This document shows, in pieces, positions 1-8,349 of a DNA stretch of 64,000 bases (position 1 is the stretch's first letter; each line of letters begins with the position of its first letter). Origin of the DNA: Chlamydia caviae GPIC (lineage in GTDB: Bacteria > Chlamydiota > Chlamydiia > Chlamydiales > Chlamydiaceae); contig NC_003361.3 in the NCBI RefSeq assembly GCF_000007605.1, positions 682,001 to 746,000 on the forward strand, given 5' to 3'. The notes beneath the pieces are model-generated. The model was not told where the DNA came from, ran no database searches, and worked only from the letters and a program-made list of their open reading frames with translations. The position numbers and the translations under genes were made by a program.

Positions 1-202
1 GATCTTAAGCAAATACCATACACATACATTCACAAAAGAAGATCAAATCCTAGCCGAAGCACTTATCGAAGACGAACTCCCCGTATTCCCTATGTACCAC
101 TTTAACTATATCTATATAGCACAACCCCAGGTAAACAATCTCTACGCCTCGCCTCTAGGCCATGTAGATCTTAAAGAAGTGGAGCTCCTTCCCCTTACAT
201 GA
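1..202 (+). CDS. oppA: OppA-family oligopeptide-binding lipoprotein, C-terminal end (cut by window edge)
   Basis: This is the last ~66 codons of a gene that begins left of the window, read in the frame starting at base 2 and ending in TGA. The C-terminus closely matches that of the complete oppA downstream: both have an LIEDELP segment, then YHF, then a GH(V/I)DLKE(V/I)E tail. It is therefore a tandem paralog of the periplasmic peptide-binding component (SBP_bac_5 family). Tandem oppA copies ahead of oppBCDF are known in Chlamydia. The family assignment is firm from the paralog match; ligand preference is unknown. Confidence 0.85.
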   Translation, partial: ILSKYHTHTFTKEDQILAEALIEDELPVFPMYHFNYIYIAQPQVNNLYASPLGHVDLKEVELLPLT

Positions 203-370
203 CTCAAAACTTATAAAAATATCGCTATATAGATATTTCTTAAAAATCAAACATATAGCTTTAAAATATCTAATAAACCTATTGATTCAGCGACGCTAAT
301 TACATAATTGGGTAAAATGAAACCAAGATAACAAACCTTGGCTGAGCGTAAAAAAACGCTTTTTAAACGT

Positions 371-1975
371 ATGACAAGAAAATTGCGCAAGTTTCTAACT
401 CCTACCCTATCAGCTCTCTTTTTTTTAGGAAGTTTACTGCTGTGCACAAGCTGTCATACACACACTTCTAAAAATCAAAATTCTTTAAAAATAGCAATTA
501 GCCATGATCCCATGTCCCTGGATCCAAGAAGTGCTTGCTTAAGTAAGGATATTTCGCTAGCTCAAGCACTTTACGAAGGCCTTGTTAGAGAACGTTCAGG
601 AAATCCTGAACTTGCTCTAACAAAGTGCTACACCATATCTGATGATCAGACCGTCTATACTTTTTACCTTAAAGATGCCTTATGGAGTAACGGAGACCCG
701 ATTACAGCATATGACTTCGAAGAATCTATAAAACAAATTCATAAGCTCGAAGTTACCTCATCCTCCAACTTCCTCCTCAGCGTTATTAAAAATTCCCAAA
801 CGGTAATGAGTAAGGAGCTACCTATGGATAAGTTGGGAATTCGCGCCATAGACAAATCAACATTAGAAATCACCCTGGAAAAGCCCATCCCCTACTTTCT
901 CGAGCTGCTTGCCTATCCTATTTTCTTTCCAGCACACAAATCCTTAAGAGATTTCTATTCTTCAGGAAAGACGAACCTTCCTAATATTTCTAACGGCCCT
1001 TTTATCATCGAAACCTACCAGCCGCAACACCAACTAACTATTAAAAAAAATGCGCTGTATCACGACAAATCTTCGGTACATCTTGATACAATTGTATTCC
1101 AAATTGTTCCCGATACACATACAGCAATTCAGCTCTTACAAAAAAATCTTATTGATTGGGTAGGCTCTCCCTGGAGCTCCCCTATTTCTAAAGAAGACCA
1201 ATACCATATCCCTAAAGACAAACTTCATAATTATCCCGTGCTGGGAACAACAGCTCTAATATGCAATTTAAAAAATAGCCCCACCCAGAACCTCGCCCTA
1301 AGAAAAGCCCTGGCCTATGCCATTGATAAAGCAACCTTACTGCAATTTATTAGCCAAGGAAAAGTCGCTGACCATTTCCTACCCCCAGAATTATCAAAAA
1401 TCCATAAACGATCTTATGTATCTCAGGAAGAACTTCAGGAACGCGCTCGGTTGTGTTTTAAAGAAGCCCTAAAAGAACTCTCCCCAAAAGATATCTCAGA
1501 ATTATCCATTATTTATCCTTTAGAGTCCGTCTGTTTAAACTCCATTGTCCAAGAGATACAACAGCAAATCAAAAATGTCTTAGGAATTCATATCACAATC
1601 CAAGGTATGGAATACCATTGCTTCTTAGATAAAAGACGCCGTGGTGATTTCACACTAGCTACAGGAAGATGGGTAGCAGACTATCCAAGACCTTCATCCT
1701 TTCTTGCAATTCTTGGAAACTTTAAAAGTGATGAACCTACCAAATCTTTAACAAAATGGGAAAATGCACAATACAACCACATTCTAAACGCCCTACTTTC
1801 CCCAGAAGAAAATATTCAAAATCAAATCTTAGCTGAAGAACTTATCGAAGACGAACTCCCCATTATTCCTCTATACCACTTCGAATATACCTACGCAGCT
1901 AATCCTAGAATTCAAAATATCTATACCTCATTACTGGGGCACATTGATCTAAAAGAGATAGAACTTTCAAAATAA
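371..1975 (+). CDS. oppA: OppA, oligopeptide ABC transporter substrate-binding lipoprotein
   Basis: A protein of about 534 residues of the SBP_bac_5 family, the periplasmic receptor delivering peptides to the OppBCDF permease. The N-terminus has a basic stretch (MTRKLRKF), a hydrophobic core and a cysteine region (CTSC) that fits a lipoprotein signal, although the lipobox is not canonical. The mature part begins with the usual family opening (LKIAISHDPMSLDP) and contains the ALAYAIDK motif typical of peptide-binding proteins. The frame stays open upstream to a TTG at 338, but ATG 371 puts the charged region directly before the signal core. Neither start has a good ribosome binding site. It is a tandem duplicate of the preceding partial gene. 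Confidence 0.9.
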   Translation: MTRKLRKFLTPTLSALFFLGSLLLCTSCHTHTSKNQNSLKIAISHDPMSLDPRSACLSKDISLAQALYEGLVRERSGNPELALTKCYTISDDQTVYTFYLKDALWSNGDPITAYDFEESIKQIHKLEVTSSSNFLLSVIKNSQTVMSKELPMDKLGIRAIDKSTLEITLEKPIPYFLELLAYPIFFPAHKSLRDFYSSGKTNLPNISNGPFIIETYQPQHQLTIKKNALYHDKSSVHLDTIVFQIVPDTHTAIQLLQKNLIDWVGSPWSSPISKEDQYHIPKDKLHNYPVLGTTALICNLKNSPTQNLALRKALAYAIDKATLLQFISQGKVADHFLPPELSKIHKRSYVSQEELQERARLCFKEALKELSPKDISELSIIYPLESVCLNSIVQEIQQQIKNVLGIHITIQGMEYHCFLDKRRRGDFTLATGRWVADYPRPSSFLAILGNFKSDEPTKSLTKWENAQYNHILNALLSPEENIQNQILAEELIEDELPIIPLYHFEYTYAANPRIQNIYTSLLGHIDLKEIELSK

Positions 1976-2102
1976 GCTGCCCTTTTCATCACCGCCGAAG
2001 ACTCTGATCAGCTTTTGCCTAAGTCAAACAAAATATTGACTTAAACTTGAAAAAAAATGTCTTAAAAGCGAATCTCCTCACGAATCAATGAATTATTTTA
2101 TA

Positions 2103-2131
2103 TTGAAGCTGCGATAAATCAGAGATATAAT
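2103..2131 (+). promoter_or_regulatory. Sigma70-like promoter for oppBCDF
   Basis: TTGAAG (2103-2108) and TATAAT (2126-2131) are separated by exactly 17 bases, about 70 bases before the oppB start. This gives the permease and ATPase genes a promoter separate from the oppA genes. The spacing and -10 are near consensus; activity is inferred. Confidence 0.65.
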
Positions 2132-2201
2132 ATTTTTGGTTGAGAAAGGTCCTAAATCAAGGATCTTTGCCAAGATATCAAAGATATTTAAGGTGTAGGT
2201 A

Positions 2202-3185
2202 ATGTTTCGTTATATAAAGAAGCGCTTAGTATTTAACTTGCTTTCTTTATGGATCGTCCTAACCTTAACTTTCCTGGTGATGAAAACCATTCCAGGAGAT
2301 CCGTTTAATGACGAAGGTAGCAATACTTTATCCCAAGAAACTTTACAAATTCTTAAGGCTCGTTACGGATTAAACAAGCCCCTATACCAACAGTATATTC
2401 AATACTTAAAATCTTTGGTAACCTTAGATTTTGGAAACTCCCTTGTTTATAAAGACCGCAGTGTAACAAGTATTATCACTACAGCATTTCCTGCATCAGC
2501 AATTCTTGGACTTGAAAGCCTTGTTCTTTCTATCTTCGGAGGCATCTCATTAGGAACACTAGCAGCATTAAGAAAGAAGAAGCAGGGACGCTATATCCTT
2601 CTTTCTTCTATTTTACAAATTTCCATTCCTGCCTTTGTCCTTGCAACTATGCTGCAATACGTTTTTGCAGTGAAGATACCGATTTTCCCGATAGCCTGTT
2701 GGGGGAATTTCTCCCATACAATTTTGCCCTCCCTAGCTTTAGCAATCACTCCGATGGCATTCATCACCCAGCTAACGTTTTCCTCAGTATCTTCAGTCTT
2801 AAACAAAGACTACGTGCTACTTGCTTACGCTAAAGGGCTCTCGCCAATAAAAGTTATATTGAGACATATTCTCCCCTATGCGGTATTCCCTACCATTTCC
2901 TATGCTGCCTTTCTTGTAACTACAGTCATGACAGGAACTTTTGCGATAGAAAATATTTTCTGCATTCCTGGTTTAGGGAAATGGTTCGTCTGCAGTATTA
3001 AACAGAGGGATTATCCAGTAACACTAGGATTATCCGTATTTTACGGAGCTTTCTTTATGCTAGCCTCCCTATTGTCGGATCTTATACAAGCAATGATAGA
3101 TCCTCAGCTTCGTTATTCTTACAAAGAAGCTGAACAGAAAATAAACTTTTCTCAGGAAAACAAGCATTTCGAGCAAAATCCATAG
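2202..3185 (+). CDS. oppB: OppB, oligopeptide ABC transporter permease
   Basis: A 327-residue inner-membrane permease of the binding-protein-dependent transport family (BPD_transp_1). It has an N-terminal membrane segment starting at residue 9, the conserved opening PGDPF typical of OppB/DppB, and further hydrophobic segments. The permease EAA-type loop is visible as AYAKGLSP followed by RHILPYA near residues 206-225. It pairs with OppC to form the channel. The ATG is preceded by the purine-rich AGGTGTAGG. OppC follows after 7 bases, so the genes are co-transcribed. Confidence 0.93.
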   Translation: MFRYIKKRLVFNLLSLWIVLTLTFLVMKTIPGDPFNDEGSNTLSQETLQILKARYGLNKPLYQQYIQYLKSLVTLDFGNSLVYKDRSVTSIITTAFPASAILGLESLVLSIFGGISLGTLAALRKKKQGRYILLSSILQISIPAFVLATMLQYVFAVKIPIFPIACWGNFSHTILPSLALAITPMAFITQLTFSSVSSVLNKDYVLLAYAKGLSPIKVILRHILPYAVFPTISYAAFLVTTVMTGTFAIENIFCIPGLGKWFVCSIKQRDYPVTLGLSVFYGAFFMLASLLSDLIQAMIDPQLRYSYKEAEQKINFSQENKHFEQNP

Positions 3186-3192
3186 AACTTAG

Positions 3193-4101
3193 GTGACCAA
3201 TAAAATAAAACTAAAAGAAACAAATAAGGTGCTCAAAAAAAACTTCATGGATATTCCTTTAAAATCTTCTCACCCCACTCTATGGCAACGTATGAAAGGA
3301 AATACCATGTTTATGGTAGGCATCTCCATACTAGGAACCTTAATCCTAAGTGCTGTTCTCCTTCCATGGATTTACCCTAATTACGAACAGACATCTTTAG
3401 AACATACCTTATCCCAACCAGGGAAAATGTTTCCTTTTGGAACCGATTCTCTAGGACGTTGTATGCTCGCTAGAACGGTTCAAGGTATTCGCCTATCGTT
3501 ACTGATTGCAGTAACAGCAACCCTTATTGATGTCTTTGTAGGCCTTCTTTGGTCTACAATAGCGCTATCCGCAGGGAAAAAAGTCGCTTTCCTGATGATG
3601 CGGATTACAGAAATCCTATTTTCTATTCCTAGAATCCCTGTAATCATTCTTCTTCTTGTTATCTTTGATCATGGGATTCTTCCCTTGATTCTTGCGATGA
3701 CGCTTACAGGATGGATCCCCATAGCACGCATTATCTACGGGCAATTCTTATTATTAGAAAATAAAGAGTTTGTACTTTCTGCAAAGACTATGAACGCATC
3801 TACTTTTCATATTCTTAGAAAGCATCTTCTTCCCAATACACTTACACCGATTATCTCTACGCTCATTTTTACTATTCCCGGAGCGATATATACAGAAGCC
3901 TTTATTAGCTTTTTAGGCTTAGGGATTCAGCCTCCACAAGCCAGTCTAGGAACATTAGTAAAAGAAGGGATTAACGCTATTGACTACTATCCTTGGTTGT
4001 TTTTCATTCCATCATTTTTCATGATTACACTCTCAATAAGCTTTAATCTTATTGGTGAGGGAGCAAAAGCTCTATTCATAGAGGAAAACTCTCATGCCTG
4101 A
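3193..4101 (+). CDS. oppC: OppC, oligopeptide ABC transporter permease
   Basis: A 302-residue partner permease of OppB. It has the OppC N-terminal arrangement: a cytoplasmic leader, one membrane segment, then the HPFGTD-like region (here FPFGTDSLGR) followed by the transport domain. The EAA loop is seen as LSAKTMNAS with RKHLLPN near residues 195-213. The start used is GTG 3193; an ATG at 3247 (MDIPLKSS) is a realistic alternative that would shorten the leader by 18 residues. Its end overlaps the start of oppD by 8 bases, which indicates translational coupling. Confidence 0.92.
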   Translation: MTNKIKLKETNKVLKKNFMDIPLKSSHPTLWQRMKGNTMFMVGISILGTLILSAVLLPWIYPNYEQTSLEHTLSQPGKMFPFGTDSLGRCMLARTVQGIRLSLLIAVTATLIDVFVGLLWSTIALSAGKKVAFLMMRITEILFSIPRIPVIILLLVIFDHGILPLILAMTLTGWIPIARIIYGQFLLLENKEFVLSAKTMNASTFHILRKHLLPNTLTPIISTLIFTIPGAIYTEAFISFLGLGIQPPQASLGTLVKEGINAIDYYPWLFFIPSFFMITLSISFNLIGEGAKALFIEENSHA

Positions 4102-4960
4102 TACCTTGCTCAACATACAAAATCTAACGATAGCATCAAATAATCCACGTAAATTGCTGATAGACAATCTTAGCCTTACAATCAAAAAACGCCATGGCCT
4201 AGCTTTAGTTGGAGAGAATGGTTCGGGAAAAACAACAATTACTAAGGCGATTCTTGGTTTCCTTCCAGATAATTGTGAAATTATAGAAGGAAATATCTTC
4301 TTTGAAGATCAGGACTTAAAGACCATGTCTTATAAAAATTTCCAAAAGATCCGCGGAAGAAAAATCGCTACGGTATTGCAAAATGCTATGGGATCCCTCA
4401 CCCCATCTATGCGTATAGGGGCGCAAATTGTAGAAACCTTACGACAACATACTCCCCTAACAAAAAAAGAAGCTTATACAAAAGCTATAGAACTATTAAC
4501 AAGCGTACGTATACCGAATCCAGAACGCTGTTTTCATCTCTATCCTTTTGAATTAAGTGGGGGCATGCGTCAACGTACGGTAATCGCGATATCTTTAGCA
4601 AGCTCTCCAGAACTTATTCTTGCTGATGAACCTACAACAGCTCTAGATTCCGTATCACAAGCTCAAGTATTGCGCATACTTCGTAAGGTCCATAAGGAAA
4701 ATAATACAGCAATGTTGTTAGTTACTCACAATCTCGCCTTAGTAACAGAACTCTGTGATGATATTGCGATTATTAAAGATGGCCAACTTATAGAAACAGG
4801 AAGCGTAAAAGAAATTTTTTCTTCTCCACAGCATCCTTATACCAAGCGTCTTTTAAAGGCTGTATCGAAAATCCCTCTGACAGCCTCCTCTTCGCCTATT
4901 TTAAAAGCGAAGCTTGCTACTTTAAGAAATACAGATACCTTACAGACAATTCATGAGTAA
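4094..4960 (+). CDS. oppD: OppD, oligopeptide ABC transporter ATP-binding protein
   Basis: A 288-residue ABC ATPase with Walker A GENGSGKTT, signature LSGGMRQR, Walker B LILADEPTTALD and the H-loop VTHN. The C-terminus carries the oligopeptide/dipeptide ATPase extension (HPYTKRLLKA), which places it in the Opp/Dpp subfamily. It energises OppBC together with OppF. It overlaps oppC at its start and oppF at its end by 8 bases each. Confidence 0.94.
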   Translation: MPDTLLNIQNLTIASNNPRKLLIDNLSLTIKKRHGLALVGENGSGKTTITKAILGFLPDNCEIIEGNIFFEDQDLKTMSYKNFQKIRGRKIATVLQNAMGSLTPSMRIGAQIVETLRQHTPLTKKEAYTKAIELLTSVRIPNPERCFHLYPFELSGGMRQRTVIAISLASSPELILADEPTTALDSVSQAQVLRILRKVHKENNTAMLLVTHNLALVTELCDDIAIIKDGQLIETGSVKEIFSSPQHPYTKRLLKAVSKIPLTASSSPILKAKLATLRNTDTLQTIHE

Positions 4961-5738
4961 TTTAGTAACTATAAACAATTTATCCCTTGCTATTAGAAAA
5001 CAAGTTATTCTCAATAACATCAACCTTCAATTGAAAAAGGGAGAATGCCTGACAATTGTTGGTGCGAGCGGATCAGGGAAGTCTTCATTAGCTCTGGCTA
5101 TTTTAGGATTAATGCGACCAAATCAAGGAACGATTACCTTTCATGTTGATCCTAAAACACCAAAAGCAAAAACAGTACAGATTGTCTGGCAAGACGTGCA
5201 CTCAAGTTTAAATCCTACTATGAGTATCGAAGATCTCATTTCAGAGCCCCTGCATATCATAGGCACCTACTCTAAAGAAAAACAAAAAGAAAAAATCCAA
5301 CGTGTTTTACAACTCGTTAATCTACCGCTATCCGTACTACGCTTAAAACCTCATAAGCTTAGCGGGGGACAAAAACAACGTGTAGCCATTGCAAAAGCTT
5401 TAGTATGTGAACCTGATCTCCTTATTTGCGACGAACCTATATCAGCCCTTGACACTCTTAATCAATCACTCATCCTAGAGCTTTTCCAAACAATAAAACA
5501 GGAATGTGAAAGCACTCTACTCTTCATTACACATGACATGTCAGCAGCTTATTATATTGCCGATACGATTGCTGTCCTGGACAAAGGATCTCTTGTAGAA
5601 TATGGTCCTAGAGAAAAAATCTTCCTAGATCCTAAACATAAAAAAACCCAAGAGCTTCTTGATGCTATTCCGCTATTTTCTCTAGAAGATACCGAATGTT
5701 ATCCCACCTATACACCTCAAGAGAAAGTACTTGTTTAA
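4953..5738 (+). CDS. oppF: OppF, oligopeptide ABC transporter ATP-binding protein
   Basis: A 261-residue second ATPase of the Opp complex. Walker A is GASGSGKSS, the signature LSGGQKQR, Walker B LLICDEPISALD and the H-loop ITHD. The Q-loop region reads VWQDVHSSLNP, typical of OppF/DppF. It is shorter than enteric OppF (about 330 residues) and lacks most of the C-terminal extension. It is the last gene of the opp operon. Confidence 0.93.
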   Translation: MSNLVTINNLSLAIRKQVILNNINLQLKKGECLTIVGASGSGKSSLALAILGLMRPNQGTITFHVDPKTPKAKTVQIVWQDVHSSLNPTMSIEDLISEPLHIIGTYSKEKQKEKIQRVLQLVNLPLSVLRLKPHKLSGGQKQRVAIAKALVCEPDLLICDEPISALDTLNQSLILELFQTIKQECESTLLFITHDMSAAYYIADTIAVLDKGSLVEYGPREKIFLDPKHKKTQELLDAIPLFSLEDTECYPTYTPQEKVLV

Positions 5739-5795
5739 ACTAAACAAAAAAAAATTAGACCTGAAGTGAACACCTAAAGTTCTTTGTAGTATGTG

Positions 5796-5966
5796 AAGAG
5801 TTATGTATACTGCGATGCATACTCATCTCACGATTTGTCTAAAACTGCGTGATTGTGAAACAACAATTACAAAGATAAAATAAGTCATATACACCGCCTA
5901 GAGAATTGTCTCTCAATAACATAGGAAAATCATTGTTGAGCGCTTTAGGCGTGATGTGTAAATCGT
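5796..5966 (+). other. Structured intergenic region upstream of the DUF1186 gene
   Basis: The 294-base gap after oppF contains nested inverted repeats. One hairpin pairs GAG-TATGTAT with ATGCATA-CTC around 5805-5835. A larger one pairs ACACCGCCTA with TAGGCGTGATGTGT (about 5890-5963) and encloses CTCAAT/ATTGTTGAG arms. No long ORF is present. It could be the oppF terminator region plus a folded 5' leader, or a small RNA. I recognise no known RNA family. Confidence 0.35.
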
Positions 5967-6032
5967 TGACAGGAAGAAGTTGAGCATGCTACGAATCAAA
6001 CTAATAGCCCTTGAAATGGAGCGTCATTGACG

Positions 6033-6782
6033 ATGGAAATTTCTCACATCTTGGAAGACCTCGCTTACGATGAGGGAATACTTCCCAGAGAAGCTATAGA
6101 AGCTGCTATCGTCAAACATACGCAAATCACTCCTTATCTGCTTCAAATTCTTGAAGACGCTACGGAGCGTGTACCAGAATTAATCAACGATGGTAGCTAT
6201 CAAGGACATCTCTACGCTATGTACTTGTTAGCGCAGTTTCGAGAAACTCGAGCGCTTCCACTCATTATCAAACTTTTTTCCTATACTGACGACACCCCTC
6301 ACGCTGTCGCTGGCGATGTTCTTACCGAAGATCTTCCAAGAATTCTCGCTAGTGTCTGTGATGATGAATCTTTGATTAAAGAGCTTATAGAAACTCCTGG
6401 TATTAACCCTTACGTAAAAGCTGCAGGAATTTCCAGTCTTGTCCACCTTGTAGGAATAAAAAAAATCTCCAGAGATGCCACTGTGCGTTATTTTGGAGAA
6501 TTACTAAACTATAGATTAGAAAAAAGCCCTTCTTTTGCTTGGGATAGTCTCATAGCTGCCATATGTGCGCTATATCCCGGAGAATTATTCTACCCGATTA
6601 GCAAAGCTTTTAATGCTGGCCTCGTAGATGTAACTTTCATTAGCATGGAAGATGTAACGAATATCATAAATGAAGAAACTATTGAGTCCTGCCTTCAAGA
6701 ACTTCTATCCTCTCCAGAACTCATTAACGACACCCTAGAAGAAATGGAAAAATGGCTCGAAGATTTTCCTATAGAGCCTTAA
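6033..6782 (+). CDS. DUF1186 family protein (CT203-like)
   Basis: A 249-residue soluble, acidic, helix-rich protein. Its N-terminal half (residues 1-130) shows the DUF1186 pattern of short alpha-helical repeats ([10 protein letters not shown], then [22 protein letters not shown]), and the C-terminus ends in EKWLEDFP. No signal peptide, membrane segment or catalytic motif is visible. A TTG two codons upstream (6027) is in frame, but ATG 6033 follows a GGAG at 6018 and is preferred. It sits between opp and the dicarboxylate translocator, as in C. trachomatis. The function of the family is unknown. Confidence 0.85.
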   Translation: MEISHILEDLAYDEGILPREAIEAAIVKHTQITPYLLQILEDATERVPELINDGSYQGHLYAMYLLAQFRETRALPLIIKLFSYTDDTPHAVAGDVLTEDLPRILASVCDDESLIKELIETPGINPYVKAAGISSLVHLVGIKKISRDATVRYFGELLNYRLEKSPSFAWDSLIAAICALYPGELFYPISKAFNAGLVDVTFISMEDVTNIINEETIESCLQELLSSPELINDTLEEMEKWLEDFPIEP

Positions 6783-6828
6783 TCCTAAAGGGATTTTTCC
6801 AACAGACCACAACGCAAAGAGGTCCCAA

Positions 6829-8241
6829 GTGAATAAACAAAAACGTTTCCTATCTCTTTTATTCCTTACTCTCGTACTCTTAGGTATATGGTTCTGTCCT
6901 CACCCGGAAGCAATAACTCCCGAAGCCTGGCATCTATTCGCTGTATTCACAACGACAATTTTAGGGATTATCCTACAACCCGTGCCTATGGGAGCCATAG
7001 TCATTATTGGGATTTCTATACTGTTACTTACACGCACCTTAACCCTGGAACAAGGGTTGTCAGGATTTCATGAGCCGATAGCCTGGTTGGTCTTCCTATC
7101 CTTTTCCATAGCAAAAGGTATTATTAAAACAGGACTTGGAGAACGCGTTGCTTATTTTTTCGTAAGCGTCTTAGGGCAAAACCCTCTAGGATTAAGCTAC
7201 GGTTTAGTCATCACAGATTTTCTACTCGCTCCCGCTATTCCTAGCGTGACAGCACGTTCTGGAGGTATTCTCTATCCTGTCGTTATGGGATTATCAGAAT
7301 CCTTCGGAAGTTCTTCGGAAAAAGGTACAGAGAGCCTAATCGGATCTTTCTTAATTAAAGTCGCATACCAAAGTTCTGTAATTACCAGCGCAATGTTCCT
7401 TACAGCTATGGCGGGAAACCCTCTATTAGCAGCTTTAGCAAGTAATGCAGGAATCTCTTTAACTTGGGCACTATGGGCAAAAGCCGCGATAATTCCTGGA
7501 TTGCTTAGCTTAGTCCTCATGCCTATAGTACTTTATAAGTTCTATCCACCAACAATTACCTCCTGTGAAGAAGCCATCCGCTCAGCAAAATTACGTCTTA
7601 AAGAAATGGGACCTTTGAAAAAAGGTGAAAAGATTATCTTAATGATTTTCATTCTTCTTGTTGTCTTATGGACATTTGGAGACCTTTTAAGAATCTCAGC
7701 GACAACAGCAGCATTAATTGGCTTATCCCTACTCATTCTTACAAATATTTTAGATTGGCATAAAGATGTTATGGCCAATACCACCGCCTGGGAAACTTTT
7801 ATTTGGTTTGGTGCTCTTATCATGATGGCATCATTCCTAAACCAGTTTGGCTTTATTCCTCTAATTGGTAATTCCGTAGCTGCGGGAGTCGCAGGATTAT
7901 CTTGGAAAGTAGGGTTCCCCATCCTCTTCCTGATATACTTCTACTCGCACTACTTATTCGCAAGTAACACAGCGCATATCGGAGCGATGTTCCCGGTATT
8001 CCTAGCTGTTTCTATATCCCTAGGAACAAACCCGATTTTTGCCTGCTTAGTATTCGCTTTTTCAAGTAACCTATTTGGTGGCCTCACCCACTACGGTTCA
8101 GGACCTGCTCCCCTGTACTTTGGCTCTCAACTCGTTTCAATTAAAGATTGGTGGAGATCCGGTTTCATCCTGAGTATTGTAAATATCGCCATTTGGATCG
8201 GCATTGGCACCCTATGGTGGAAACTCCTTGGTCTTTTCTAA
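6829..8241 (+). CDS. SodTi / DASS-family dicarboxylate translocator
   Basis: A 470-residue polytopic membrane protein of the divalent anion:sodium symporter family. It resembles plastid 2-oxoglutarate/malate translocators, a family known in all Chlamydiae (CT204, ybhI). At least ten hydrophobic segments are visible. The first carboxylate-binding half contains PAIPSVTARSGGI and the second contains FASNTAHIGAMFP, the paired SxTA-type motifs of the family. It probably imports host dicarboxylates to feed the incomplete chlamydial TCA cycle. The start is GTG 6829 behind AAGAGGT. Confidence 0.92.
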   Translation: MNKQKRFLSLLFLTLVLLGIWFCPHPEAITPEAWHLFAVFTTTILGIILQPVPMGAIVIIGISILLLTRTLTLEQGLSGFHEPIAWLVFLSFSIAKGIIKTGLGERVAYFFVSVLGQNPLGLSYGLVITDFLLAPAIPSVTARSGGILYPVVMGLSESFGSSSEKGTESLIGSFLIKVAYQSSVITSAMFLTAMAGNPLLAALASNAGISLTWALWAKAAIIPGLLSLVLMPIVLYKFYPPTITSCEEAIRSAKLRLKEMGPLKKGEKIILMIFILLVVLWTFGDLLRISATTAALIGLSLLILTNILDWHKDVMANTTAWETFIWFGALIMMASFLNQFGFIPLIGNSVAAGVAGLSWKVGFPILFLIYFYSHYLFASNTAHIGAMFPVFLAVSISLGTNPIFACLVFAFSSNLFGGLTHYGSGPAPLYFGSQLVSIKDWWRSGFILSIVNIAIWIGIGTLWWKLLGLF

Positions 8242-8255
8242 ACCGAATCTCCCTT

Positions 8256-8300
8256 AACAACGAGAATACAACCTTCTGCCAGAAGGTTTTCTCATTGTTG
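8256..8300 (+). terminator. Hairpin after the dicarboxylate translocator gene
   Basis: An extended hairpin: outer arms CAACGAGAA/TTCTCATTGTTG and inner arms AACCTTCT/AGAAGGTT with a GCC loop. It lies directly after the stop codon and about 50 bases before the next gene. There is no long T run after it, so termination is inferred from position and strength. Confidence 0.5.
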
Positions 8301-8349
8301 ATAAAGAAAAACACAGCTAACTTACAAAAATAACCGTCCATTAATTGTT

